Origin: JBDTCO01 sp039923495
Lineage (GTDB): Bacteria > Myxococcota_A > Polyangia > Palsa-1104
Direction of reading: 5' to 3'
DNA length: 23,865 nucleotides
Assembly (NCBI GenBank): GCA_039923495.1
Contig: JBDTCO010000195.1
Span: 1 to 23,865, forward strand
In this document: positions 15,535-23,274 of the stretch, one piece after another
Position numbering within the stretch: position 1 is the stretch's first letter
How the letters are laid out: each line of letters starts with the position of its first letter
Notes under the pieces: model-generated
The model's input: only the letters and a program-made list of their open reading frames with translations
Told to the model about the DNA's origin: nothing
Databases searched by the model: none
Translations under genes and position numbers: made by a program

Positions 15535-16518
15535 TCAGGTGAGCTTCATCCACGCGGCGGTGACCGCTGCCGCGATGAGACCCCACACGGCGAACGTGTT
15601 CACGACCGACGACTGGCTCTGCTCCTCGATCCGAGCGTCGAGCTGCGCGGCGTGCTGCGCGGCTTCCTCGGTCGGACGCGCGTGCTCTCGGGCGGACTGT
15701 TCGCGTAGATCGTCGACGCGCATCTGGGCTCGACGCGCGATCGGCGTGGTCACGATCCAGCCGACGAAGAGCCCCGCGCCGACGCCGATGAGGAGACGCT
15801 GTGTCGGGTTCGAGCGGAGCTTGCCGCCGAAGAGCTTGCCGCGGAGCGCTGCGGCCTCGGCGGCACAGCTCGGGCAGTGATCGCCGCGCATCGCGACGCC
15901 GTGGCTGGGGCAGCGCGGCAGGATCGGTGCGGGCTCCTGCTCCGTGCTGCCGTGTGACGACGCATACGGGGTCGGCTCGGACGCGGGCCGATCGACTCCG
16001 ATGTCGAGCGGCGCGCCTCCGATGTCGTCGGGCGCAAAACGCGAGCGTGGCGGAGCGGGCGGCGGCTCGGCAGCGGGTGGCAAGAACGCGGTCGGCGGCG
16101 CAGCAGCGACGGCCGGCGGTGAGAACCTCGGCGCAGGATCCTCGAGCCCGATGGAGTCGTCGGGCCCGTCGTCGCCGTCGAGCCCGACGAGGCCGATGGA
16201 AGCGCCCGCATCGAAGAACGCGTTCGAGTTGCTGACGGGAGGCGCGGGCCTGATGGGAGGTGCGGGCGGCTTCGCAGCTGCACCTCCGCGACGTCGCAGC
16301 TCGACGACGAAGCCCACCGACTCGAGGTGCATGGCCATCGTCTCGGCATCAGCACGCGAGACGTCGGAGCGCAGCATCACGTGCGCGCCACCTTCGAGCG
16401 CGGAGATGTCCTCGACCTCGAGCGGGAACATGCTCACGAGCTCGCCAATGGCGACCGGGCGCGACTCGGGAGGCCCCGAGACGGTGACGTAGAGGTCGAG
16501 CTTGTCGGTCGCAGACAC
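15535..16518 (-). CDS. Membrane protein with N-terminal alpha/beta domain, zinc finger and two C-terminal helices
   Basis: 327 aa from GTG 16518. Residues 1-80 contain LDLYVTVSGPPESRPVAIGE and ADAETMAMHLESVGFVVELR, an alpha/beta unit reminiscent of the small ribosomal-L7/L12-like domains used as protein-interaction modules. A long Pro/Ala/Asp linker follows, then a short zinc-binding motif RCPSHGVAMRGDHCPSC at about 215-232, a membrane helix (LLIGVGAGLFVGWIVTT), a charged helical stretch (REQSAREHARPTEEAAQHAA) and a final membrane helix (VVNTFAVWGLIAAAVTAAW). This mixed layout suggests a signalling adaptor anchored to the inner membrane. A longer frame reaches 16674 but its first 50 residues are Arg-rich and unlikely. 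No ribosome site is clear, so the start is uncertain. Confidence 0.72.
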   Translation of the reverse strand: MSATDKLDLYVTVSGPPESRPVAIGELVSMFPLEVEDISALEGGAHVMLRSDVSRADAETMAMHLESVGFVVELRRRGGAAAKPPAPPIRPAPPVSNSNAFFDAGASIGLVGLDGDDGPDDSIGLEDPAPRFSPPAVAAAPPTAFLPPAAEPPPAPPRSRFAPDDIGGAPLDIGVDRPASEPTPYASSHGSTEQEPAPILPRCPSHGVAMRGDHCPSCAAEAAALRGKLFGGKLRSNPTQRLLIGVGAGLFVGWIVTTPIARRAQMRVDDLREQSAREHARPTEEAAQHAAQLDARIEEQSQSSVVNTFAVWGLIAAAVTAAWMKLT

Positions 16519-16559
16519 GGCGCTGCGCCGATCATACGCGTCGCGTCTCGCGTGCGACA

Positions 16560-16608
16560 AGAAGTCGACCCTCGAGACTTGAACGGCTTCGCACACCACG
16601 AGAAGTCG
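16560..16608 (+). promoter_or_regulatory. Two AGAAGTCG direct repeats upstream of the sigma54 promoter
   Basis: AGAAGTCG occurs at 16560-16567 and 16601-16608, 41 bases apart, close to four helical turns. The second copy is in the palindrome CACGA-GAAG-TCGTG (16597-16610). They lie about 120 and 160 bases before the predicted sigma54 start site, the usual place for an enhancer-binding protein's upstream activating sites. Eight-base matches can occur by chance, so this is a proposal. Confidence 0.4.
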
Positions 16609-16696
16609 TGCGCGCCTCCGAAGCCGCGGTGTCCAGCTGGCCGGACCGGTCGCCAGGCGATCTGTTGTAAGCACTTGATTGGTCGCGCGTTGCAGC

Positions 16697-16711
16697 TGGC
16701 ATCGGCCTTGC
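16697..16711 (+). promoter_or_regulatory. sigma54 (-24/-12) promoter
   Basis: TGGCAT-CGGCC-TTGC matches the sigma54 consensus TGGCAY-N5-TTGC with the exact spacing (GG at 16698-16699, GC at 16710-16711). A start site near 16723 would give a 30-base leader that contains the AAGGAG before ATG 16753. Sigma54 promoters need an ATP-driven enhancer-binding activator, so the gene downstream should be tightly regulated. Confidence 0.7.
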
Positions 16712-16740
16712 GTTCAAGCGGCTGGAACCATTCGCAGCTG

Positions 16741-16746
16741 AAGGAG
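16741..16746 (+). promoter_or_regulatory. Strong Shine-Dalgarno site
   Basis: AAGGAG with six bases of spacing to ATG 16753 is the clearest ribosome site in the window and decides the start of the exported protein. Confidence 0.85.
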
Positions 16747-16752
16747 AATCCC

Positions 16753-17103
16753 ATGCGTTCGTTTGCTCTTGTTCTGGTCCTTTCCGGTTTGTGCGGAGTC
16801 GCGCACGCGGTCACGAAGCCCACCGTCGCGCAGCTGAAGGCCTACATCGCGGGCGCGAAGGTCACGCCGATCAAGGCGTCGGTCGCGCACAACTCGCAGG
16901 CATATCACTTCGAGCAGGCGCGCTCGACGCATGCCTCGTCGTTCCGCCAGCTCCACTTCGGCAACGCAGCGGCCGACGCGGGCAGGACGGCCTATATCCC
17001 GAAGTTCGTGACGAAGGGGCTCGCGAGCAACACCGCGTACATCACGGCGGAAGGTCGCGGCGGCTCTCACCTCGTCGGCAAGGTGAAGCTCCCTCTGTAC
17101 TAG
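16753..17103 (+). CDS. Small exported protein, sigma54-controlled
   Basis: 116 aa. A Sec signal peptide MRSFALVLVLSGLCGVAHA with an AHA cleavage site (residue 19) gives a mature protein of about 97 residues, basic, without cysteines, with VTKPTVAQLKAYIAGAK, an SFRQLHFGN segment and a Gly-rich end (AEGRGGSHLVGKVKLPLY). The Cys in the signal is not in a usable lipobox context. The strong ribosome site and sigma54 promoter suggest high, conditional expression, for instance in starvation or development; that is inference from what sigma54 commonly does in myxobacteria. The stop overlaps the convergent kinase stop in one CTAG. No family recognised. Confidence 0.8.
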   Translation: MRSFALVLVLSGLCGVAHAVTKPTVAQLKAYIAGAKVTPIKASVAHNSQAYHFEQARSTHASSFRQLHFGNAAADAGRTAYIPKFVTKGLASNTAYITAEGRGGSHLVGKVKLPLY

Positions 17104-19412
17104 CCGCCGTCGGCGGCGAGCTTCTTCTCGGCGAGGTCGAGCGAGTGCTGTGCTTCCTGGCTCGTGGGATCGACCTTGAGCGCACGACGGTACGCGACGA
17201 CGGCGTCCTTCGACTTGCCCTGCTTGTAGTACGCCTCGCCGAGGAGGATGAGAAAGCGCGCGCGGTTGGGCGAGAGCCGCAGCGCCTGACGCATGAGCGC
17301 GGCCGCGTTCGCGTAGTCACCCTGCTCGAACGAGACCTCGCCGAGCCCTGCAATTGCATCGGCGTTCTTCGGATCGGCCTCGCGCGCGCGCGCAAACGAG
17401 GTCTGCGCCCGCGCGAAGTCGCCGGTCGCGAGCTTCTGGCGACCGGTCTTCACGAGCACGTCGGCATCGCTACCTGCTGCAGCGCCGCTGAACGGATCGA
17501 CGAACCCGCGCGGGATCGCCTTCGACGCAACGACTGGCTTCGGAGCGACGGGGGCCGCAGCCACCGGCTTCGGAGCGATGGGCGCTGTAGCAACCGGCTT
17601 GGGAGCGATCGGGTGGGCCTCGATGTGCGCGGGCTCGGGCTTGGGAGCGACCGGCACGGGTGTGCGCGCCACGACCGGCTCGGGAACGACCGCTGCCGGT
17701 TTGATGGAAGCCGCCACCGGTGCAGGCGCGATCGCGACGGGCCGCAGCGGAACAACGTCGTGCGGTCTGTCCGTCGGCCACAGGAGGAACGTCGCGATGG
17801 CGAGGAAGCTCACCCCGCCCGCGATTGACGCGATGAGCACCCAGCCGCGATCACGACGACCTTCGAGCGCGTCGAGGTCCTCCTCGGGGATGGGCGCGAT
17901 CGCCCTGTCGCTGAACCAGCCATCGTCACCGACAGCGCGCTGCGGACCCGTCGGCTCGCCCTGCACCGTGAGGTCGGCACCCGGCACGAGCGTCACCGCT
18001 GCTGCGCGCTCAGCGGCCGCTCGCTGCGCAGCCTTCGTTGCGAGCATGCGCTGCGGTGCGGTCGGATCGTCGCGCAACTCCTCGGTGTGCAGCGCAGGAT
18101 CTTCGACGACGATGCTGGGCGAGGCAGACTCCACGCGCTCGGGCCGCCGGATGATGCTCACCTCGCCGGACACGGAGTCCGTCGACGTGGGCGAGAATGG
18201 TTCCTGCGCGGGCAACTCGCGAAGGGCGGGCCTTCGCCCGGGATTCGTCTGATCGCGATCGCGCGGAGGCTCGGGCTCGTCGGGCTCGTCGGGCGGCGGA
18301 ACGGCAGCGCGCGCGGCGGCCTCGACGGAGCTCTCGAGCGAGGTCTGCATCGCGAGCGTCTTTTTGTTCGTGCTGCCCGGGTTCGTGGTGGCGCGCGGTG
18401 TGGTGGCGCCGCCCGTCGCGAGCGGTACCGACGCCGGGGCGATGCGCGGCAGTGCTGCCTGCGGTGCTTCACTGGGTGCGACCTCGCCGCGGAGGCACGC
18501 GATGATCGCTCCCATCTTCTCGAAGCGATTCGACGGGACCTTCTCGAGGGCCTTCTCGACGACGGCGGCGAGCCAGTGCGGTACGCCGGGCTCGCGCATG
18601 CGCAGCACCGCGCCATCGAGCAGCTGCTGCACGACGTCGAACGGGCTCGTGCCGGGGAAGGGCAGCGAGCCTGTGAGCATCTCGAACGCCACGATGCCGA
18701 GCGAGAACACGTCGCTGCGCGCGTCGATGGTGCCACCGCGTGCCTGCTCGGGCGCCATGTAGTGCGCGTCGCCGAACGCCATGCCGAGCGCCGTCTGCTT
18801 GGTGTCGACGTCGGGCACCACGAGCTTGGCGAGCCCGAAGTCGAGCAGCTTCACGAAGTCGGGCTGGCCGCGACGCACCGACAGGAACACGTTGCGAGGG
18901 CGCAGGTCACGATGGATGTAGCCGCTGTCGTGCGCCTGCTCGAGCGCCTCGGCGATCTGCACGAGGATCGCGACGACGCGTGCCGGGGCGAGCTTGCCCT
19001 CGCGCTTCAGCGTGTCGTCCAGCGTCTCGCCGTCGAGGAGCTCCATCGCGAAGAACAGGCGTCCGTCGGCGGTACGGCCGAAGTCCATCACCTGGAGCAG
19101 GTGATCGTTGTCGAGCTGGCCGATGGTGGTGGCCTCGCGACGGAAGCGCTCGACTGCCGTCTCGTCGCGCGAGAGCTCACGGTGCAACACCTTCACTGCG
19201 AGCTTGCGGTGAAGGGTCGTGTGCTCGGCGCGATAGATGCCGCCGGACTTGCCCTGCCCGATCTTGTCGAGCACGAGGTAGCGATCGGCGATGGTCTGAC
19301 CGACGAGCGGATCGGCCACGGTCTTCGACACCGTGATGACGGCCGCGCCGCAGCTCGGGCAGAACCTCGCGTCGGGCGTGAGCGCCTCGCCGCACTGCGT
19401 GCATACGCTCAT
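17100..19412 (-). CDS. Zinc-ribbon/Ser-Thr kinase/TM/TPR receptor-like kinase
   Basis: 770 aa. An N-terminal zinc ribbon (Cys 4, 7, 18, 21: CTQC, CPSC) is followed by a Hanks kinase domain at 40-310: loop IGQGKSGGIYRA, Lys 74 (LAVK), Glu 93, catalytic loop HRDLRPRN (Asp 169, Asn 174), DFG 191-193, APE 220-222. The Lys normally found two residues after the catalytic Asp is Arg 171. A Pro/Ala/acidic linker, one membrane helix at about 521-545 (GWVLIASIAGGVSFLAIATF), a PAPKPV-type periplasmic spacer and at least three TPR units at 647-765 (GDFARAQTSFARAREADPKN, then EQGDYANAAALMRQALRLSP) follow. The TPRs thus lie outside the membrane and may sense envelope protein partners. It is first in line with no gene overlapping upstream; a membrane protein gene ends one base before its start. 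Confidence 0.94.
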   Translation of the reverse strand: MSVCTQCGEALTPDARFCPSCGAAVITVSKTVADPLVGQTIADRYLVLDKIGQGKSGGIYRAEHTTLHRKLAVKVLHRELSRDETAVERFRREATTIGQLDNDHLLQVMDFGRTADGRLFFAMELLDGETLDDTLKREGKLAPARVVAILVQIAEALEQAHDSGYIHRDLRPRNVFLSVRRGQPDFVKLLDFGLAKLVVPDVDTKQTALGMAFGDAHYMAPEQARGGTIDARSDVFSLGIVAFEMLTGSLPFPGTSPFDVVQQLLDGAVLRMREPGVPHWLAAVVEKALEKVPSNRFEKMGAIIACLRGEVAPSEAPQAALPRIAPASVPLATGGATTPRATTNPGSTNKKTLAMQTSLESSVEAAARAAVPPPDEPDEPEPPRDRDQTNPGRRPALRELPAQEPFSPTSTDSVSGEVSIIRRPERVESASPSIVVEDPALHTEELRDDPTAPQRMLATKAAQRAAAERAAAVTLVPGADLTVQGEPTGPQRAVGDDGWFSDRAIAPIPEEDLDALEGRRDRGWVLIASIAGGVSFLAIATFLLWPTDRPHDVVPLRPVAIAPAPVAASIKPAAVVPEPVVARTPVPVAPKPEPAHIEAHPIAPKPVATAPIAPKPVAAAPVAPKPVVASKAIPRGFVDPFSGAAAGSDADVLVKTGRQKLATGDFARAQTSFARAREADPKNADAIAGLGEVSFEQGDYANAAALMRQALRLSPNRARFLILLGEAYYKQGKSKDAVVAYRRALKVDPTSQEAQHSLDLAEKKLAADGG
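17533..17622. repeat. Three 30-bp repeats in the kinase's Pro-rich spacer
   Basis: Units at 17533-17562, 17563-17592 and 17593-17622 each start with ACYGGCTTSGGAGCGA and encode ten-residue blocks ending APKPV on the minus strand. In-frame copy changes would lengthen or shorten the periplasmic spacer. Confidence 0.8.
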
Positions 19413-20360
19413 CTAGAACGAGCCTCGCACCACCAGCTGACCCCCGCCCTGCTGTGTCTGGAGGCCGATCATCATCGGTTCGCGCTTGTGATCGCGGTCG
19501 TCGAGGACGAACAGAGGGATGGCAGCGACGACACCGAGCACGCCGATGGTGGTCATCACGGCACCTCCGGCGCGCGTGTGATAGATGCGCGGGCAGTTGA
19601 CGGAGGGGTTGAGGGTGCTGCACGTGGGGCGGCCATCGATGACGAGGAGCGGGACGCCGACGGCGAGGCCGACGATGGCCACGCCGATCGCCGCGAAGCC
19701 GTACGTCTTCCACGGCACATACTTGTGACGCGGCTCAGGCGCCGGATACACGATCGTCGGAGCCGCCTGCATCGGCGACACGTACGGCGAGGGTTGCGGC
19801 GGCTTCTCTTCCACCACGGGTGGCTTCCGCTCCTCCTTCGGCATCGTGACGGCCTCGACGGGGAACGTGCGAGCGGCCACGGCGAGGTGAGCCGAGGTCT
19901 TCGTCATCGCGGCCTCAGCCTCTCGCACGGTGCAGATCTCGCACAGCTCGGTGGTGTGCGTCAGCTCCTTGCCCGCGCCGTCGTAGAGCCGCATCGTGAT
20001 GCTGTACGATTTGCCAGCGACGGTGAGCTCCGTGGTGATGAGGCGGTTGACCTTGAGCGCGGTGGCGGCACGCGACACACACGCAACGTCGTTTCCGCAG
20101 CCCATGAGCTCCTCGCCGAGGAGCGCGCGCGTGTCGCTGGCGCCGAGGACGTCGCCGAGCTCGCCGTTCGGACCGCTCGGGCCCGACAGCGTGCCGAGGC
20201 CTTGCACGATCGTCTCGTGAAACTTGTCGCGCAGCTCGGGCGTCGAGCCGCCCGACTTCAGGATGGGCGGCATGGCGGCGGCGCGGATGGTCTGCGCGTG
20301 TGCGGACAGGGAGCACAGGAGCGCGAGGGTCGCGAGGGCTGCGGCGAGCCTGGTTCTCAT
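19413..20360 (-). CDS. Exported protein with two C-terminal membrane helices
   Basis: 315 aa. Signal peptide MRTRLAAALATLALLCSLSAHA with AHA cleavage. The mature N-terminal half (about 25-165) has GCGNDVACVSRAATALKVNR, then LITTELTVAGKSYSITMRLYD, then a CEIC pair, a pattern seen in myxobacterial periplasmic proteins with a FlgO/TolB-N-like alpha/beta fold. A Pro-rich linker and two membrane helices (YGFAAIGVAIVGLAVGVPLL, then MTTIGVLGVVAAIPLFVLDD) with a Cys-containing loop follow. ATG 20360 is chosen for the signal peptide; GTG 20390 would overlap the upstream stop as GTGA and add ten residues. It lies directly upstream of the zinc-ribbon kinase on the same strand, stop one base before that start, so co-expression with the kinase is likely. 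Function unknown. Confidence 0.82.
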   Translation of the reverse strand: MRTRLAAALATLALLCSLSAHAQTIRAAAMPPILKSGGSTPELRDKFHETIVQGLGTLSGPSGPNGELGDVLGASDTRALLGEELMGCGNDVACVSRAATALKVNRLITTELTVAGKSYSITMRLYDGAGKELTHTTELCEICTVREAEAAMTKTSAHLAVAARTFPVEAVTMPKEERKPPVVEEKPPQPSPYVSPMQAAPTIVYPAPEPRHKYVPWKTYGFAAIGVAIVGLAVGVPLLVIDGRPTCSTLNPSVNCPRIYHTRAGGAVMTTIGVLGVVAAIPLFVLDDRDHKREPMMIGLQTQQGGGQLVVRGSF

Positions 20361-20386
20361 GCGCGGCGACGTTAGCACGATGCCGA

Positions 20387-21028
20387 TCACACGTCCTCGC
20401 CGCGGGCCAGCCTGCGCACCCGCTCCTCGAAGTCACCGCTCGCGAGCACGCCGCGCTCGACGAGCAGGTCCACCAGCGCGCGCAGCCGCAGCTCGAGGGA
20501 GCGCTCGTCCGGCAGCTCGAGGTGTGGCTGCGTCGACGGCTCCATGCGACCGTCCTGCCCGACGCGCGGGATCATGCGCGTGATCATGCCGCTGTAGAAC
20601 CGCGGCAGCGCGAGGCGGACCTCGCCGACGGTCGCGACCTGGACCTCGACGAGGCATCCCGTGCTCTCCGTGACGTCGCGCAGCGCGTCGGCGTCGAGCG
20701 GGTTCACCATGGCCAGGGTCAACGTGCGTGGGTGATCGCCCAGCACCGTGAGCGGGACGACGAGGTGCGCGGCCGCGAGATCGTGAGGCAGCTCGCGGAC
20801 CGCCTCGTCGTCGACGGTGCCGATGCGCGCACGGGGCAGGCCGAGGCGACGGCAGAGCACGTCCGCCAGGCGTCCCTCGTCGATGACGTGCTCGTCGGTG
20901 AGCACCTCGACGAGGTGCGTCCGCATGCGCAGCGCCGTCCGACGCGCTTCGCGCAGCCCCGCGGCGTCGATGAGGCGTTCGTCCTCGAGCAGCGCGTCGA
21001 GTGAGCGAGGCGTGCTTCGTTCAGCCAC
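20387..21028 (-). CDS. Stand-alone MshEN (GspE/PilB N-terminal) domain protein
   Basis: 213 aa from GTG 21028, overlapping the PilZ stop by eight bases. Residues about 10-145 follow the type II secretion/type IV pilus ATPase N-terminal (MshEN) pattern: DALLEDERLIDAAGLREARR, then HLVEVLTDEHVIDEGRLADV, then LCRRLGLPRARIG, then ELPHDLAAAHLVVPL and LTLAMVNPLDADALRDV. MshEN domains bind cyclic di-GMP in several such ATPases. No ATPase domain follows; instead a short helical C-terminus (LRALVDLLVERGVLASGDFEE) ends the protein. It is therefore likely a signalling or adaptor protein rather than a motor. In an operon with a PilZ protein. Confidence 0.85.
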   Translation of the reverse strand: MAERSTPRSLDALLEDERLIDAAGLREARRTALRMRTHLVEVLTDEHVIDEGRLADVLCRRLGLPRARIGTVDDEAVRELPHDLAAAHLVVPLTVLGDHPRTLTLAMVNPLDADALRDVTESTGCLVEVQVATVGEVRLALPRFYSGMITRMIPRVGQDGRMEPSTQPHLELPDERSLELRLRALVDLLVERGVLASGDFEERVRRLARGEDV

Positions 21029-21347
21029 GCTGCTGCTCGACGTACCTTGCGATGCGATGCGCCGCGTCGTCGGGAATCTGGAGGAACTTGAGGTGCATGC
21101 CGAACGGCGTCTCCTTCTCGACGCGCACGACCTCGGCGGTCACGCGGATGGGCGTCGCATCGTCGGGCAGCGAGAACCGCAGCGCCATCTGGGTACCGAC
21201 GGGTTGAGGGACGCCGTTCTCGACGTACAGCCCACCCGCCGACAGGTTCGCCGACCGCTGAAAGTACGTCGCCTGGTCGCTCGTCTCCTCGATCCAGATG
21301 TCGAAAGGCGTGCGAGCTGCGCTACGGCGATCGTTCTCGGGGTCCAT
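21021..21347 (-). CDS. Single-domain PilZ protein
   Basis: 108 aa from ATG 21347. The whole protein is one PilZ domain: DRRSAARTPFDIWIEE provides the RxxxR element, and RSANLSAGGLYVENG provides the (D/N)xSxxG element, both intact, so cyclic di-GMP binding is expected. Strands MALRFSLPDD, IRVTAEVVRVE and GMHLKFLQIP complete the barrel. A GTG and a TTG further upstream in frame are less likely starts. The tRNA-Arg gene lies 54 nt upstream on the same strand, and the MshEN gene overlaps downstream, giving two potential c-di-GMP receptors in one operon. Confidence 0.9.
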   Translation of the reverse strand: MDPENDRRSAARTPFDIWIEETSDQATYFQRSANLSAGGLYVENGVPQPVGTQMALRFSLPDDATPIRVTAEVVRVEKETPFGMHLKFLQIPDDAAHRIARYVEQQRG

Positions 21348-21401
21348 CGTCACCAAGGCAGCGTACCCGACGCACGCATCGCGAGGAAGCGAAGCGAAGT
21401 G

Positions 21402-21475
<74 letters not shown>

Positions 21476-21499
21476 AAGCTTTGATTTCGAGAGGGGCGG

Positions 21500-21736
21500 T
21501 TGTGGTTCCTCGACGCTGCCATTTTCGACTCATGCAGACTCTCAGCAGAGGTGCACGAACTGCCCGCGGCCGAGATCGATAGCGAAGCGTTCGATATCCT
21601 GCTCCGAGAAGCGGTCGACGCGCAAGTGGCAGTCGTGCTTTCAGGAGCCGCTACAGAAGAGTGGCCGAGGCCCTTCGTCTTCGCTCAAAACCGATCTCGT
21701 GGTGCGGAGGCGGTCCCCGCACTTCCATCGTCCTAA
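21500..21736 (+). CDS. Possible small ORF between tRNA-Arg and the hybrid kinase
   Basis: 78 aa from a TTG with GAGAGGGG just upstream. The translation (WFLDAAIFDSCRLSAEVHEL, then EAFDILLREAVDAQVAVVLS) is acidic and hydrophobically balanced, unlike most shadow frames here, but I recognise no family. Its end overlaps the convergent hybrid-kinase stop. It could be a true small gene, a decayed fragment or chance. Confidence 0.25.
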   Translation: MWFLDAAIFDSCRLSAEVHELPAAEIDSEAFDILLREAVDAQVAVVLSGAATEEWPRPFVFAQNRSRGAEAVPALPSS

Positions 21737-23271
21737 CGAATGCGGTCGTTGATCAGCGCCCTCAGGTGCGTGGAGTCGAATGGCTTCTCGATACGTTGAT
21801 TTGGTATCTCCGCGAGGAAGGCTCGGGCCCGAACGGTAAACGCCCCGCCGGTCAGGAAGATCATCCGGTCGGCCTGCTCCTGCCCGACTCGAGACAGCTC
21901 GCCATGCAGGTCCATGCCGGTCATCTCGGGCATCATCAGGTCGCAGAGGATGACGTCGAATCTTTCACCGGCCTCGATTCGTTTGAGTGCGTCGTCGGCG
22001 CTGCCGAGCGTGGTGACGTCGTGTTCTGCCGACAAGATCCGTTGCACCGCTTTTGCGATCATCGGCTCGTCGTCGACGACCAAGATTTTGCCGCGTCTCT
22101 GAGCAGGCGTGCTGCCTGTAATCGGCGGCACCTCCTCCAGTGCCTCGGTAGCTGCTGGCAACAACGAGATCCGGAAGGACGTTCCCTTGCCCACCTCGCT
22201 CTGCACTTCGATTGAACCGCCGAAGCCGGCGATGATGCTATGGCAAATGGAGAGGCCGAGGCCGGTCCCCACGCCGATCGGTTTGGTTGTGAAGAAAGGC
22301 GTGAACAGCTGTCCCAGCACTTCGGGCGGCATCCCCGGGCCGGTGTCAGCGATCTCGACGACGACGTTCCCGCTCGGTGCCACCGTCGTGGAGATGCGGA
22401 TCTCGTTGCTCTCCGCGCGTCCTTCTTGAATCGCCTGGGCCGCATTGACCACGAGGTTCAGAAACACCTGTCCGAGGCGAGACTCGCTGGCCCCGACCGG
22501 CGGCGTCTTCCCGTAGTTCTTCACCAGGCGCGCACGGTGCCGAATCTCGTTCCAGGCCATCCGCAGGGTCGATTCCATCACCCGCTGCACGTCTACAGCC
22601 CCTCGTTTCTCCTCGTCCGAGCGGGAGAAGATCTTCAGGTCACGGACGATGTTCCGAATTCGCTCCGCGGCCTCGCGTGCATCGCGAAGCTCTTCACCCA
22701 CTTCACTGAGCTCGGTCATCAGGTCCAATTGTTCCGCATGCTCGGCCAGCTCTCGCACCGCCAGATCGAGGTTGGCCATGACGCAAGCCAGAGGGTTGTT
22801 GATCTCGTGCGCAACGCCGGCTGCGAGCGTCCCCATCGAAGCCATCCGGTCGGAGACCAGGAGCTGGTTGCGCAACTTCATCTGCTCGGTGCGGAGCGAC
22901 CTCTCGCGCAGCTCTCGTTCGATGGCGCGGTTCAGCCGACCGAGCTTGCCTTTGGCCATGAAATCGTGGGCGCCGGCGAGGATGGCCTCGACCGCGAGAT
23001 CCTCGTTGACCGTTCCCGAGACGATGATGAACGGCAGTTCGAGATTCCTCTCGTTGACGAGCGCAAGCGCCAGGTGCGCGCTGAAGCGAGGCATCGTGTA
23101 GTCCGAAATGACGATGTCCCACGCCTGCTTGGTCAGTGCCGCAGCCATTGCCTCTGGCGTGTCGACCCGCTCGAACGAAACGTCGAAACCTCCGCGTCGG
23201 AGCTCCCGCACGACGAGGAGCGCGTCCTGCTCGACGTCCTCCACCAGCAGCGCTCTGAGCGCCTTTCCCAT
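21733..23271 (-). CDS. Hybrid histidine kinase: REC-HisKA-HATPase-REC
   Basis: 512 aa, soluble. The N-terminal receiver (1-120) has the acidic pair ED 11-12, phospho-acceptor Asp 57 (VISDYTMPR) and Lys near 107. A coiled linker leads to the dimerisation helix with His 155 (GVAHEINNPLACV), the N box (LNLVVNAAQAI), G1 (DTGPGMP), F box (PFFTTK) and G2 (GVGTGLGLSICHSII). After a linker, the C-terminal receiver (about 388-512) starts KILVVDDEPMIAKAVQRIL and has its Asp near 442 (VILCDLMMPEMTG). Such a protein can receive a phosphate, phosphorylate itself and pass it on. ATG 23271 is three bases after the stop of the response regulator upstream, so it is the third gene in that operon. Start preceded by GAGGG. 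Confidence 0.95.
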   Translation of the reverse strand: MGKALRALLVEDVEQDALLVVRELRRGGFDVSFERVDTPEAMAAALTKQAWDIVISDYTMPRFSAHLALALVNERNLELPFIIVSGTVNEDLAVEAILAGAHDFMAKGKLGRLNRAIERELRERSLRTEQMKLRNQLLVSDRMASMGTLAAGVAHEINNPLACVMANLDLAVRELAEHAEQLDLMTELSEVGEELRDAREAAERIRNIVRDLKIFSRSDEEKRGAVDVQRVMESTLRMAWNEIRHRARLVKNYGKTPPVGASESRLGQVFLNLVVNAAQAIQEGRAESNEIRISTTVAPSGNVVVEIADTGPGMPPEVLGQLFTPFFTTKPIGVGTGLGLSICHSIIAGFGGSIEVQSEVGKGTSFRISLLPAATEALEEVPPITGSTPAQRRGKILVVDDEPMIAKAVQRILSAEHDVTTLGSADDALKRIEAGERFDVILCDLMMPEMTGMDLHGELSRVGQEQADRMIFLTGGAFTVRARAFLAEIPNQRIEKPFDSTHLRALINDRIR

Positions 23272-23274
23272 CCC

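Noticed and set aside
16327..17103. Long form of the exported protein starting upstream
   Set aside because: The internal ATG 16753 has AAGGAG and begins a clean signal peptide; the upstream extension crosses the sigma54 promoter and the divergent gene.
18087..20375. Plus-strand open frame of 762 codons opposite the receptor kinase
   Set aside because: Antisense shadow with low-complexity composition; the kinase frame has all catalytic motifs.
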